This document shows, in pieces, positions 7,449 to 19,155 of a DNA stretch of 64,000 nucleotides; within the stretch, counting starts at the first letter, position 1; every line of letters starts with the position of its first letter. The translations under genes were made by a program, and so were the position numbers. The DNA comes from DATLWN01 sp964492895 (GTDB lineage Bacteria; Pseudomonadota; Zetaproteobacteria; Mariprofundales; Mariprofundaceae): the NCBI GenBank assembly GCA_964492895.1, contig CAZBLR010000004.1, positions 1-64,000 on the forward strand. The letters are read 5' to 3'. The notes beneath the pieces are model-generated. The model made no database searches and was not told the origin of the DNA. It was given only the letters and a program-made list of their open reading frames with translations.

Positions 7449-9515
7449 ATGGGAGGAGAGAGAAAGATCGCGTGGCTGCTGGCATTGGGCCTTTCGACCA
7501 TCCCGGCCCAGGCGGGCCTCACGGCCAGGGCCGCGGAGGCATCGGCACCCGAGGATAGCCTGGGCGAGGTCGTGGTCACCGCCCCGCGAAGCAGCGAACC
7601 GCTGACGGTCGTGACCGATCCGAAGGCGCCGCGCCAGCCGATGCCGGCCAATGACGGCGCCGACTACCTGAAGAACATCCCCGGCTTCTCGATGATCCGC
7701 AAGGGCGGCACCGACGGCGACCCGGTGTTCCGGGGCATGGCCGGCTCCCGCCTCGGCATCCTGCTCGATGGCGAAACCATCCTGGGCGGCTGCCCCTTGC
7801 GCATGGATCCGCCGACCGCGTATGTCTATCCGCGCGCCTACGACAGGATCACCGTGCTCAAAGGCCCCGAGACCGTTCAGTACGGCCCGGGCAACTCCGC
7901 CGGCGTCGTGCTCTTCGAGCGTGATGTGAAACGGTTCAAGGAGCCGGGCGTCAGACTCGACGGCACCGCGACGCTCGGCAGCTTCGGTCGCAATGACGAG
8001 ATGCTCGACGTGCGCGCCGGTACGTCCGACGGCTATGCGCAGATCACCGGCACGCGCTCGCATGCCGATGACTACAGGGACGGTAACGGCGACCCCGTGC
8101 ACTCCCGCTATACCCGCTGGAGCACCAACGCCGCCCTCGGCTGGACGCCGGATGACGATACGCTGCTGGAGATCTCGGCAGCCAGGAGCAACGGCCAGGC
8201 CGCTTATGCCGATCGCGCCATGGACGGCGTCAGGTTCGACCGCAGCAATGTCGGCCTCAAATTCCGCAGGCGTCACATCTCCCCGCTTGTGCAGCGTGTC
8301 GAGGCGCAGGTCTATTACAACTACATCGACCATGTGATGGATAACTACTCGCTGCGCAGCTTCACGCCGACGGCGATGATGCCCAATCCCAGCGCCAACA
8401 ATCCGGACCGCAAAACCACCGGTGGCAGACTCCTCGCAGGCCTGGCGCTGGGGGATGCAACCGACGCAACCATCGGTGTCGACTACCAGTCGAACATCCA
8501 CAGCGATCGCAAGACCATGAACGCGCTGACGATGCCCTACGAGTCGATGGTCCGGCTTCAGGATGCCGTGTTCCGCGACGTCGGCCTGTTCGCGCAGGCC
8601 ACCCATGACATCAGTGAACGGGACCGTGTACTGGCCGGCATCCGCAGCGATTTCTGGCATGCCGAAGACAAGCGGGCCACGGTGCAGACGGGCATGACAT
8701 CCACGGCGAACCCCAGCTATGGAGCCACCCGCAACGAGGCTCTCGGCAGCGGCTTCTTGCGCTATGAGCACGACCTGGCCACCGCCCCGGTCACCCTTTA
8801 TGTCGGCGTCGGCCATACGGCACGCTTCCCCGACTACTGGGAAATGATCGCCGAGGAGAGCCTGACGACGGTCAGTGCCTTTTACACCAAACCCGAGAAA
8901 ACCACGCAGGTGGATACCGGCGTCAACGTCAACGGAAAAACGATCGTGGCCTCCGTTTCGGCCTTCGCCAACAAGATCAAGGACTACAACCTGATCCAGT
9001 CGAACGTGGTCAAGGGCGCCAGGCTGGCTACGGTCACGCGCAATGTGGACGCAACCACCTGGGGTGGCGAGGCAAGCCTGGCATGGATGTTCGCCGACAA
9101 CTGGAAGACGAATGCATCGCTCGCCTACGTCTATGGCCAGAACGACACCGACCATCTGCCGCTCGCCCAGATGCCCCCGCTGCAAGGAACCCTGGGACTC
9201 GACTATGACGACCATGTCTATTCGGCCGGCATCCTGCTACGTCTGGCCGCAACCCAGAATCGCTACGCGGTCAACCAGGGCAACATCGCCGGTCAGGATA
9301 TCGGTCGTACGGGCGGCTTCGGCGTGGTTTCCCTGCATGCCGGCTGGAAGCCGAAGCAAGGCATCAAGCTGACCGCCGGTGTCGATAACCTGTTCAACAA
9401 GGTATATGCCGAACACCTCAACCGTGCCGGCAGCATGGTCCCCGGGTTCGTCACCACCCAACAGGTCAACGAGATGGGGCGCAGCCTGTGGCTGAGCGCG
9501 AACGTCTCCCTCTAG
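7449..9515 (+). CDS. oprC: TonB-dependent copper receptor (OprC/NosA type)
   Basis: A 688-residue outer-membrane receptor with a signal peptide (residues 1-28, ending near ARAAEA), a TonB box at GEVVVTAP (39-46), a plug domain and a 22-strand barrel ending NVSL. The family pattern YLKNIPGFSMIRKGGTDGDP is the TonB-dependent copper receptor signature. The copper site of OprC (CxxxM plus HxM) is intact: Cys115 and Met119 in GGCPLRM, His295 and Met297 in DHVMDNY. The start has a GGGGGA ribosome-binding site. A private tonB gene follows 43 bp downstream. Confidence 0.93.
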   Translation: MGGERKIAWLLALGLSTIPAQAGLTARAAEASAPEDSLGEVVVTAPRSSEPLTVVTDPKAPRQPMPANDGADYLKNIPGFSMIRKGGTDGDPVFRGMAGSRLGILLDGETILGGCPLRMDPPTAYVYPRAYDRITVLKGPETVQYGPGNSAGVVLFERDVKRFKEPGVRLDGTATLGSFGRNDEMLDVRAGTSDGYAQITGTRSHADDYRDGNGDPVHSRYTRWSTNAALGWTPDDDTLLEISAARSNGQAAYADRAMDGVRFDRSNVGLKFRRRHISPLVQRVEAQVYYNYIDHVMDNYSLRSFTPTAMMPNPSANNPDRKTTGGRLLAGLALGDATDATIGVDYQSNIHSDRKTMNALTMPYESMVRLQDAVFRDVGLFAQATHDISERDRVLAGIRSDFWHAEDKRATVQTGMTSTANPSYGATRNEALGSGFLRYEHDLATAPVTLYVGVGHTARFPDYWEMIAEESLTTVSAFYTKPEKTTQVDTGVNVNGKTIVASVSAFANKIKDYNLIQSNVVKGARLATVTRNVDATTWGGEASLAWMFADNWKTNASLAYVYGQNDTDHLPLAQMPPLQGTLGLDYDDHVYSAGILLRLAATQNRYAVNQGNIAGQDIGRTGGFGVVSLHAGWKPKQGIKLTAGVDNLFNKVYAEHLNRAGSMVPGFVTTQQVNEMGRSLWLSANVSL

Positions 9516-9558
9516 GCCGGCGGTACCGGGCGAACGGTACGGTGGATCGCGGCCGAAC

Positions 9559-10242
9559 ATGATCGACTGGGCATCGGTGGCCGGTGCGGGCTGGCGAGGC
9601 TGGTTGTTGGCAGGCGGCCTCTCCGTCGCCCTGCACGCGGGGCTGCTGTGGAGCGTGGCGCAGACGGCAAGCATGCCGCAGTCCCGCATCGCGCAGGAGA
9701 TCAGCCTCTCGCTGATCAAGCAGTCCGAACAACGAACAGAATCCGCCTCTTCAGCCGCAGAAACGCCACAGCCGGCACCGTCGCCCAAACCCACCGATAT
9801 CGCACCGAAAGCGCACCAGCCGGCATCCAAGCCAGCAAAGCGGCGGCCGCGCCGCCCCGCTGCCAAACCGAGATCATCCGATCAACACGACCGGGACGCA
9901 TCGGCGAACCGGAAAGCGTCCGCAGGCCAGCCGACACCGCGAACCCGGGAGGCGGACTACAGCGCCGCCTACCTGAACAACCCGCTGCCCCGTTATCCGG
10001 CGGCAGCCCGCCGCCGGGGGCTGCAGGGGCTTGTGCTACTGCATGTCGAGGTACTGGCCGCGGGAAAGTGCGGGCGCATCGGCATCCTGCACGGCAGCGG
10101 GCATGCGATGCTGGACGATGCCGCCGTCGAGGCGGTGAGGCACTGGCATTTCGTCCCGGCCGCCCGCGGCGGCATCCCCGTCGATCACTGGGTCCAGATT
10201 CCCATCCGTTTCCAGCTCTCCCAGGTGGCAGACGACCGATAA
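9559..10242 (+). CDS. tonB: TonB-family energy transducer
   Basis: A 227-residue TonB protein. One N-terminal membrane helix (about residues 12-36) carries the SxxxH motif (Ser22 and His26) needed for coupling to ExbB/ExbD. A Pro/Lys/Ala-rich periplasmic linker spans about 50-125, and a C-terminal TonB domain (about 130-222) starts with YLNNPLPRYPAAARRRGLQG. It lies directly after the copper receptor, so it most likely energises that receptor. No exbB or exbD is present, so it must borrow those from elsewhere. Confidence 0.92.
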   Translation: MIDWASVAGAGWRGWLLAGGLSVALHAGLLWSVAQTASMPQSRIAQEISLSLIKQSEQRTESASSAAETPQPAPSPKPTDIAPKAHQPASKPAKRRPRRPAAKPRSSDQHDRDASANRKASAGQPTPRTREADYSAAYLNNPLPRYPAAARRRGLQGLVLLHVEVLAAGKCGRIGILHGSGHAMLDDAAVEAVRHWHFVPAARGGIPVDHWVQIPIRFQLSQVADDR

Positions 10243-10266
10243 CCGCCATGCACGCGGCAACCGGGA

Positions 10267-10839
10267 TCAGGGGCTGAAGTAGAGCTCGAAACTCACCGGC
10301 ACGGCGGTGGCGATCGACGGCAGCTTGGCCACCTGGCGCAGCGCCTCGATGCCTTTCTCGAGCCCGAAATCGGCCGCATTGACGATGATCGGCGCCCGGC
10401 TGCTGACCAGCAGGCCGCCATCGCCAAGACGCACCACCGTGACGGTTGCCGGCAGCGACTTGCTGACACCGTGCAGATCGACATGCAGGGTCAACGCGCC
10501 GGTCACATGCCCGCCGGGCTTCAATCCCTGCACGTCGAGGGCCGCGATGTCGGCACGGATCGTGGCCGACGGGAACCGGGCGACATCGAAGAGCATGGAA
10601 CGCATGCGCTGGTTACGGATGTCGATGCCGGTGTCGACCGAGGCAAGATCGATGCGGACGCTCGCCTGATGCGCATCGGCCTTGCCGCTGATGCGGGTGA
10701 AGTGATGTACCTCGCCGACGCTAGCCTTTTTGACCGACACGAAACTGACCACCGACATGGCGTTATCGAGCTTCAGCCCCCCGGCCCAGGCCGTGGCCGG
10801 CAGCAACAGCAATGCCAGTAGTATCCACCATTTCTTCAT
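10267..10839 (-). CDS. YceI family periplasmic protein
   Basis: A 190-residue secreted protein with signal peptide (MKKWWILLALLLLPATAWA) followed by a single YceI lipocalin-like beta-barrel domain. Family blocks include VSFVSVKKASVGEVHHF, DIRNQRMRSMLFDVARFPSA and the closing PVSFELYFS. YceI domains bind long polyisoprenoid or fatty-acyl ligands; the ligand here is unknown. It converges with tonB with a 24-bp gap. The start at MKKWW gives a clean signal peptide, unlike the longer open frame. Confidence 0.92.
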   Translation of the reverse strand: MKKWWILLALLLLPATAWAGGLKLDNAMSVVSFVSVKKASVGEVHHFTRISGKADAHQASVRIDLASVDTGIDIRNQRMRSMLFDVARFPSATIRADIAALDVQGLKPGGHVTGALTLHVDLHGVSKSLPATVTVVRLGDGGLLVSSRAPIIVNAADFGLEKGIEALRQVAKLPSIATAVPVSFELYFSP

Positions 10840-11015
10840 GATCCACTCCAGTTGCAGGTATCCACCCGAAGGTGCACGCGCATCCTGGGAGGCACAAATG
10901 AATCCTGCCTGAATGTGCATGCCGCCCGTCAGCCGCTCCGCCGCATGGGTCGCAGACCCCGGCACTGCCGATCAGCCCGTGATCTTGCGTAAACGGACGA
11001 TTATGCTGTTGCGCC

Positions 11016-12161
11016 ATGCGCAGGATCGATGCCATTGAACCCTTCCGGGTCATGCAACTGCTGGAGCGGGCCAAGGAGCTGGAGGCCCAGGGGAAGGACA
11101 TCGTCCATATGGAGGTCGGCGAGCCCGACTTCACGACGCCGGAGCCCGTGCTGGCTGCGGCCCGCGTCCGACTGGAAACGGGCGGGAACTTCTACACCGC
11201 CTCCACCGGCCTGCCGGCGTTGCAGCAAGCCCTGGCCGCCTGGTATGGCCGCGAATACGGGCTGGACATCGACCCTGCGCGCATCCTGATCACGCCCGGC
11301 ACCTCCGGCGCCTTCAGCCTGATCTACGCGGCCCTGCTCGATCCCGATGAGTCGGTGCTGCTGCCCGATCCGGGTTATCCCTGCCAGCGCAATTTCATCC
11401 GTCTGGCCGGCGGTGTGCCGCTGTCGGTGCCGGTGGGCCCGGAGAGCCGCTACCACCTGGACCGCAACACGGTCGAGGCGCGCTGGCAGGACCACACGCG
11501 GGCCGCGGTGGTGATCTCGCCCGGCAACCCGACCGGCACCCTGATCGATGCCGCGGAGCTGGCCGGCATCGCCCAGATCTGCCGCGAGCGCGGCGGCCGG
11601 CTGATCTCGGACGAGATCTACCACGGCCTGACCTACGGCCGGCGGGCCGATTGCGCCCTGGCCTTCGATGATGCGGCCATCGTCGTCAACGGCTTCTCCA
11701 AGCGCTGGGCCATGACCGGCTGGCGTGTCGGCTGGGTCATCGTGCCGCCGGAGCTGATCGATCCGTGCCGGCGCGTGATGCAGAACATCTTCATCTCCGC
11801 CCCGACCCTGTCGCAGCACGCGGCCATCGCGGCGCTGGAGGCCGGCGCCGACACCGAACGCATGCGCGCCGCCTACGACGAGCGCCGGCGCCTGCTGCTC
11901 ACCGAGCTGCCCGGGCTCGGCTTCGATATCGTCGTCGAACCGCAGGGAGCCTTCTACATCTATGCCGATGTCGAACGGATCACCGACGATGCGAAGGCCT
12001 TCTGCTGGGAGCTGCTGGAACAGGCCGGCGTGGCCATCACGCCGGGCGAGGATTTCGGCCGCTACCAGGCGCAAAGGCATGTGCGCTTCTCCTATGCCAC
12101 GAGCCTCACACAGCTCCGCGAGGGCATCCGGCGCCTCGCCGCTTTCCTCGCTGCCCGCTGA
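11016..12161 (+). CDS. PLP-dependent class I aminotransferase
   Basis: A 381-residue fold-type I aminotransferase. It contains the substrate-binding GEPDFTTPEPV, the cofactor-binding PGTSGAFSL, ISPGNPTGT and DEIYHGL, and the Schiff-base Lys in NGFSKRWAMTGWRVGW. It is close to the aspartate/alanine-type group that includes succinyldiaminopimelate and methionine aminotransferases; substrate is not determinable here. It stands alone, 100 bp upstream of secA. Confidence 0.93.
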   Translation: MRRIDAIEPFRVMQLLERAKELEAQGKDIVHMEVGEPDFTTPEPVLAAARVRLETGGNFYTASTGLPALQQALAAWYGREYGLDIDPARILITPGTSGAFSLIYAALLDPDESVLLPDPGYPCQRNFIRLAGGVPLSVPVGPESRYHLDRNTVEARWQDHTRAAVVISPGNPTGTLIDAAELAGIAQICRERGGRLISDEIYHGLTYGRRADCALAFDDAAIVVNGFSKRWAMTGWRVGWVIVPPELIDPCRRVMQNIFISAPTLSQHAAIAALEAGADTERMRAAYDERRRLLLTELPGLGFDIVVEPQGAFYIYADVERITDDAKAFCWELLEQAGVAITPGEDFGRYQAQRHVRFSYATSLTQLREGIRRLAAFLAAR

Positions 12162-12261
12162 ACCTGCACACGCCGGCGCGCTTTGCCTTGGTGCCAGCCC
12201 ATACCCGTGCTAGCGTTCGGCTCTTTGCAAAAACGCGCACTCGGACGGAGATGACTCCCCC

Positions 12262-14901
<2,640 letters not shown>

Positions 14902-14902
14902 C

Positions 14903-15478
14903 ATGGCGGCCGGTATCGAACAGGCGCTGCGCGCACGCAGCGGTGACGCCTGCGAGCTGTGCGGCGCGGCCGACGACCTCGATGTCTACGCCGTGGCGCC
15001 CTCAGACGGCGGCGCCGACCGGTCCATCCTGGCCTGCGCCACCTGCCGCGGTCAGATCGAACATCCGGAGACCATGGACCCCAACCACTGGCGCTGCCTG
15101 AACGACAGCATGTGGAGCGAGGTGCCGGCCGTGAAGGTCATGGCCTGGCGACTGTTGAACCGGCTGCGCGGCGAGGGCTGGCCGCAGGACCTGCTGGACA
15201 TGTTCTACCTCGACGACGACACCCGCGCCTGGGCCGAGGCCGGTGAAGCCGCCGAACCGGCCGTGAAACACACGGACTGCCACGGCACGGAGCTGGCCGC
15301 CGGCGATACCGTCACGCTGATCAAGGACCTGGACGTCAAGGGATCGAGCCTGACCGCCAAGCGCGGCACCGCCGTGCGCAACATCCGCCTGGTGGCCGAC
15401 AACCCGGAGCAGATCGAGGGCCGCGTCGACGGCCAGCAGATCGTCATCCTGACCAAGTTCGTCAAGAAATCGGGCTAA
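14903..15478 (+). CDS. PhnA-type zinc-ribbon protein
   Basis: A 191-residue protein of the PhnA family. The N-terminal part has paired cysteines (CELCG and CATC) forming a zinc ribbon after an HNH-like RSGDACELCG lead. The C-terminal domain starts at DCHGTELAAGDTV and is the SH3-like PhnA domain (DLDVKGSSLTAKRGTAV). It begins 1 bp after the secA stop; a GTG inside the secA end (14891) is an alternative start. The old link to phosphonate use is not supported for this family and there are no phn genes nearby. Confidence 0.85.
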   Translation: MAAGIEQALRARSGDACELCGAADDLDVYAVAPSDGGADRSILACATCRGQIEHPETMDPNHWRCLNDSMWSEVPAVKVMAWRLLNRLRGEGWPQDLLDMFYLDDDTRAWAEAGEAAEPAVKHTDCHGTELAAGDTVTLIKDLDVKGSSLTAKRGTAVRNIRLVADNPEQIEGRVDGQQIVILTKFVKKSG

Positions 15479-16064
15479 TCTCCACCAACGCGGCCGCCAG
15501 CATATCCATGCGGTCCACGCCCCAGAACATCTGCGGGCGTCCCTCGCCCCCCAGGATGAACGTGGGCACGCCGAAGCAGCCGGCCTTCAGTGCCGCCTCG
15601 GTGTTCTGCTTCAATCTGGCCTTGCCTTCACCGGGATCAAGCCGCAGCCAGGCCTCCGGCAGACCCTGAACGGCGACGATCCGGGCCAGCCAGTCGGCTT
15701 CATGCACCGGATCGATGGCCCCGGACCACAGGGCATCGAAGGCGGCGGTGCAGAAGCGGACGCGATCCGCACCCTCCAGCATGCAGGCCAGCGCCAGGGC
15801 CGGCCTGGCATCGAAGCTTCCCGGCCGGATCATGCGCAAGGGCACGTCGAGTGCCGCCGCCCAGCGCTTGATATCCTGCAGCAGGTACAGCGCCTTGGGA
15901 CGGCAGGCGGCGGGCGGCGTGTTGCCCGCATCCTTGATGAGCTTCGGCAGGTTGACCGGCAGCCAGCGCATGTCGGCCCCCGACAAAGCGGGCATCCGCG
16001 GCAGGCGTTTGACGGCCAGGTAGCTGTAGGGGCTGATGAGGTCGACATAGAAATCCAGCGTCAT
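15462..16064 (-). CDS. DsbA-fold 2-hydroxychromene-2-carboxylate isomerase family protein
   Basis: A 200-residue member of the kappa-GST/HCCA isomerase group (thioredoxin fold with helical insertion). The start MTLDFYVDLISPYSYLAVKR has the family SPYSYLA segment with the glutathione-contacting Ser. The C-terminal part has CFGVPTFILGGE with the cis-Pro loop and MFWGVDRMDML, both typical. Physiological substrate unknown. Its 3' end overlaps that of phnA by 17 bp in convergent orientation. Confidence 0.88.
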   Translation of the reverse strand: MTLDFYVDLISPYSYLAVKRLPRMPALSGADMRWLPVNLPKLIKDAGNTPPAACRPKALYLLQDIKRWAAALDVPLRMIRPGSFDARPALALACMLEGADRVRFCTAAFDALWSGAIDPVHEADWLARIVAVQGLPEAWLRLDPGEGKARLKQNTEAALKAGCFGVPTFILGGEGRPQMFWGVDRMDMLAAALVEISPIS

Positions 16065-16188
16065 GGGCCCTCCCCCGGCCAATCTCGGCAGGGCCGGAAA
16101 ACCGGTCAAGCGCCGGGCGCTTGCAGGCCGTTCATCACGGCCTCAGTGTTGCCCTCTTCCGATACCCCAGACACGAGGATGCATCGCC

Positions 16189-17418
16189 ATGGCCGTCAAC
16201 CCACCCGCCCTGAACCCTCCGCTGCCCGTGCCCGGCTTCCGGGTCGGCACCGCCTCCTGCGGCGTCAAGTCGCCGGAGCTGAAGGGCAAGCGCCAGGATT
16301 TGACGCTGATCGTGGCCGACGTGCCCTGCCATGCCGCCGGCGTGTTCACGCAGAACCGCTTCCGCGCCGCCTGTGTGCGGATGGCCGAACAGGTACTGGC
16401 CGACGATGCCGAGCACATCCGCGCCATCGTCGCCAACGCCGGCAACGCCAACGCCGGCACCGGCGCCATGGAGCGCGTCTGGTCGCAGGGCCTGATCGAG
16501 GCCGGCGCCGCCGCGGCCGGGGTCGCCCCGTCGCAGACGCTGTCCGCGTCCACCGGCGTCATCGGCACCCCGTTCCCGATCGAGCGCGTCCAGGCCGGCA
16601 TGCATCAGGCCGTCGACTCGCTGGCGCCGGACAACTGGCAGGCCGCCGCCAATGCCATCCGCACCACCGATACCTTCGCCAAGTGGTCCTCCAGGCGGAT
16701 CGAGATCGGCAGTGCGCACTATACGCTGACCGGCATCGCCAAGGGCAGCGGCATGATCCATCCGAACATGGCCACGATGCTGGCCTTCGTGGCCACCGAC
16801 GCGCCGCTCACCGCCGCCGAGCTCAAGCCGATGCTCCGGCGCGTGGCCGATCGCTCGTTCAACTGCATCTCGGTCGACGGCGACACCTCGACCAACGACA
16901 CCCTGCTGGTGCTCGCCGCCGGCATCGGCCTCGGACATCCGCCGCTTGCCGACGCCGACACCACGATGTTCGAGCAGGCGTTGGGCGAGCTGTGCGGCGA
17001 GCTGGCGCAGATGATCGTGCGCGACGGCGAGGGGGTCTCGAAGTTCGTGACCATCGACATCAACGGCGCCCGCAGCGAGACGGAGGCGCGCACCATCGGC
17101 CGCGCCATCGCCGTCTCGCCGCTGGTCAAGACGGCCTTCGCCGGCTCCGATGCCAACTGGGGGCGCATCCTGTCGGCCATCGGCAATGCCGGGGTGCCCA
17201 TCGAACCCGAGCGCATCGCGCTGTGGGCCGACGACGTGCACATCTGCGACAAGGGCGGCGTGCGGCCCGATTACCGCGATGCCGACGGCATGGCCGTGTT
17301 CGCTAAGCCTGAGTTCACGCTGCGCATCGACCTCGGCCTCGGGGCGGCCTCGGCCCGTGTCTGGACCGGCGACCTGACCCACGACTACATCAGCATCAAT
17401 GCCGAATACCGCACGTAG
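16189..17418 (+). CDS. argJ: Arginine biosynthesis bifunctional protein ArgJ
   Basis: A 409-residue ornithine acetyltransferase. It recycles the acetyl group from N-acetylornithine to glutamate in arginine synthesis and may also use acetyl-CoA. The precursor self-cleaves into alpha and beta chains before the nucleophile Thr196 in KGSGMIHPNMATML. Other family blocks are CGVKSPELKGKRQDL, NAGNANAGTG and SFNCISVDGDTSTNDT. The start at MAVNPPALNPPLPVPGFRVG is the first ATG with family similarity. A long hairpin-rich intergenic region follows. Confidence 0.97.
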   Translation: MAVNPPALNPPLPVPGFRVGTASCGVKSPELKGKRQDLTLIVADVPCHAAGVFTQNRFRAACVRMAEQVLADDAEHIRAIVANAGNANAGTGAMERVWSQGLIEAGAAAAGVAPSQTLSASTGVIGTPFPIERVQAGMHQAVDSLAPDNWQAAANAIRTTDTFAKWSSRRIEIGSAHYTLTGIAKGSGMIHPNMATMLAFVATDAPLTAAELKPMLRRVADRSFNCISVDGDTSTNDTLLVLAAGIGLGHPPLADADTTMFEQALGELCGELAQMIVRDGEGVSKFVTIDINGARSETEARTIGRAIAVSPLVKTAFAGSDANWGRILSAIGNAGVPIEPERIALWADDVHICDKGGVRPDYRDADGMAVFAKPEFTLRIDLGLGAASARVWTGDLTHDYISINAEYRT

Positions 17419-17452
17419 GACGTGTTTGATTGATCCGCAAAAGGCGTGACTC

Positions 17453-17780
17453 AGGCCATCCATGGCCTTCGCCCTGCGGGCGGCTTAGCAGCCGTCCAAA
17501 CGGCTATCCTGCCCTTTTGTCCTGCCTTTTGCTCGGAACGCCCGCAGAAAAGCGGGGTTTTCTGCGGGCTCACGAATCCCTGCGGATTCGCCCGCCATCC
17601 TGGCGGGAACAAGGGTCTGGCCCCCTCCCCGCCCATATCTGCCCCGAGGTAAGGCTTTCCAAACGGAAAAGCACGAAATTCGTGTTCTATTTCGTGCCCG
17701 TTTGGAAAGCCTTGGCGAGGAAAACGGCAGATATCCGCGGGCGGCCTTCTTTGGTTCTTTCTTGGCCGAGCAAGAAAGAA
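17453..17780. repeat. Array of eight hairpins between argJ and mutT
   Basis: The 421-bp gap holds no gene but a run of perfect inverted repeats: 17453-17468 (7-bp stem), 17470-17482 (5), 17490-17505 (6), 17541-17568 (11), 17573-17590 (7), 17591-17607 (7), a long nested hairpin 17651-17713 (16 bp, a 4-nt bulge, then 9 bp around a 9-nt loop) and 17755-17780 (10). The long hairpin continues imperfectly outward, since CATATCTGCC near 17632 mirrors GGCAGATATC near 17726. Only the last would be near a promoter for mutT. It may be a structured RNA, a dispersed repeat or a mobile remnant. Confidence 0.85.
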
Positions 17781-17839
17781 CAGAAGGTATTGATCCGGCC
17801 TGACCAAGTAAGAACCCATTACCGCCAGGGAACACGGAC

Positions 17840-18262
17840 ATGAACGATCAGGTCATCGCCCTGGTGGCGGCCTTCAACGAGCGCGGGGAGATGCTGCTGC
17901 TCAAGCGTCCGGACGACGTCCACTGCGGAGGCCTGTGGTCGCTGCCCGGCGGCAAGGTCGAGGGCGAGGAGATGCCGCTGGATACGGCGGTGCGCGAACT
18001 GGGCGAGGAAACGGGGCTTGCCGGCAAATACTGGCGCCACCTCGGCAAGGCAGGCCATCGCTATGCGGACCGCGAACTCCATTTCCTGCTGTTTGTCTGC
18101 ATCTGCCCCGACCTGACCGGATTCCGCCCCGAATCAGAGGCCGCCTGGGTGGCGCCGGCGGATCTGGCGGCTTACCCGATGCCGGAGGCCAATGCCAAGC
18201 TGCTGCCGCTGCTGGAGCTGCCTGAGGTGGCGGAGTATCTGCAGGCATGGTCGGCGTCGTAA
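17840..18262 (+). CDS. NUDIX hydrolase, MutT-like
   Basis: A 140-residue single Nudix domain. The Nudix box runs from GKVEGEE through AVRELGEETGL and has all the catalytic Glu residues. The size and argJ neighbourhood fit a (deoxy)nucleoside triphosphate pyrophosphohydrolase such as the MutT/NTP-PPase group, which cleans oxidised or odd nucleotides from the pool, but substrate choice cannot be read from the box. It converges on the outer-membrane gene at 18273. Confidence 0.88.
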   Translation: MNDQVIALVAAFNERGEMLLLKRPDDVHCGGLWSLPGGKVEGEEMPLDTAVRELGEETGLAGKYWRHLGKAGHRYADRELHFLLFVCICPDLTGFRPESEAAWVAPADLAAYPMPEANAKLLPLLELPEVAEYLQAWSAS

Positions 18263-18272
18263 GCGCCGCACA

Positions 18273-19046
18273 CTAGAAATCGATGGTGATGCCGGTGCTG
18301 TAGCGCACGTCGGTAGGCTTCACGCCCTGCGGAGGGCGGGAGTCGTGGGTCACATCCAGGCTCAGCTTCAGGTTCAGATTCTCATACAGCACGACCACCC
18401 CCGCCAGCTGCTCGAGCAAGCGGAAATCGCCGGGATAGCGCAGGGCGGGCTGGTAGTAGGTGGTGCTGTAGGCGCGAAACTGCGAACTGAGCTGGCGCTT
18501 CAGCACCAGATAGACGTTGCCGCGCCACAGGCGGCTGTCCAGCGGATCGGTCGTACCGAGCCTGGGGCTCAGCCTTTCGTGCTCATAGAACGCCCCCAGC
18601 CCCAGGTAGATGGCGGCCTTTTCCACCTGCTCCAGCAGCGTCCAGCGCACACCGCCTCCGAGCAGGGTGCGCAGATCCACCCTGGCGAAGGGATCGCGCC
18701 CGGCCTGGGCGAAGGCTTCGACGGCCCAGTGCGTGGACACCTGGGTGCGATGACGCAGATGCACGAAAAAACGGTTCGTATCGATCTGACCGTTGCTTCG
18801 GCCGTAGGCGTACTGCAGCAGCAGGAATTCGGTGTACCGGCCATGCTGCCACGCGCTGAGCCACTCGGCCCTGGTGCTGTTCTTGACGGTGTTGCCGCTG
18901 GCCCCATCGACGGAGGCCTCGACATGGTTATGCAGGCCGTCCTGTTTGGGACCGATGATGGCCTGCTCGACATTGACGATGGCAAACGCGGAAACCGGGG
19001 CATAAAGGCAGGCCGCGAGGCAGGCCGGAACAAGAAACCTGATCAT
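18273..19046 (-). CDS. DUF481-family outer-membrane protein
   Basis: A 257-residue secreted protein with a signal peptide (about residues 1-22, ending SAFA) and alternating beta strands typical of a DUF481/YdiY barrel. Strand-like blocks include YTEFLLLQYAYGRSN, LLGGGVRWTLLEQ, YLGLGAFYEHERL and the C-terminal RYSTGITIDF with a terminal Phe as outer-membrane sorting signal. Function unknown. A terminator hairpin between it and the next gene upstream suggests it is transcribed separately. Confidence 0.8.
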   Translation of the reverse strand: MIRFLVPACLAACLYAPVSAFAIVNVEQAIIGPKQDGLHNHVEASVDGASGNTVKNSTRAEWLSAWQHGRYTEFLLLQYAYGRSNGQIDTNRFFVHLRHRTQVSTHWAVEAFAQAGRDPFARVDLRTLLGGGVRWTLLEQVEKAAIYLGLGAFYEHERLSPRLGTTDPLDSRLWRGNVYLVLKRQLSSQFRAYSTTYYQPALRYPGDFRLLEQLAGVVVLYENLNLKLSLDVTHDSRPPQGVKPTDVRYSTGITIDF

Positions 19047-19100
19047 GCGCCGACCCTATCGAATCGCTGCCTGCCGTTCAAAGCCGCGGCATGGCCCCTC

Positions 19101-19131
19101 AAAACGAACAGCCCCGCCGAAGCGGGGCTGT
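19101..19131 (-). terminator. Rho-independent terminator
   Basis: A 10-bp perfect stem (ACAGCCCCGC paired across a 4-nt loop, 19108-19131). On the minus strand it is followed by TCGTTTTG, so it ends transcription of the outer-membrane gene at 19156-19773. Confidence 0.8.
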
Positions 19132-19155
19132 CCGGGGCGCGGAGGCGGCCTCCGC

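Noticed and set aside
12162..12261. secM arrest peptide before secA
   Set aside because: The 100-bp gap contains no open frame with an export signal or arrest motif.
14903..15478. Phosphonate-utilisation gene
   Set aside because: PhnA-type proteins are not required for phosphonate use and no other phn genes are present.
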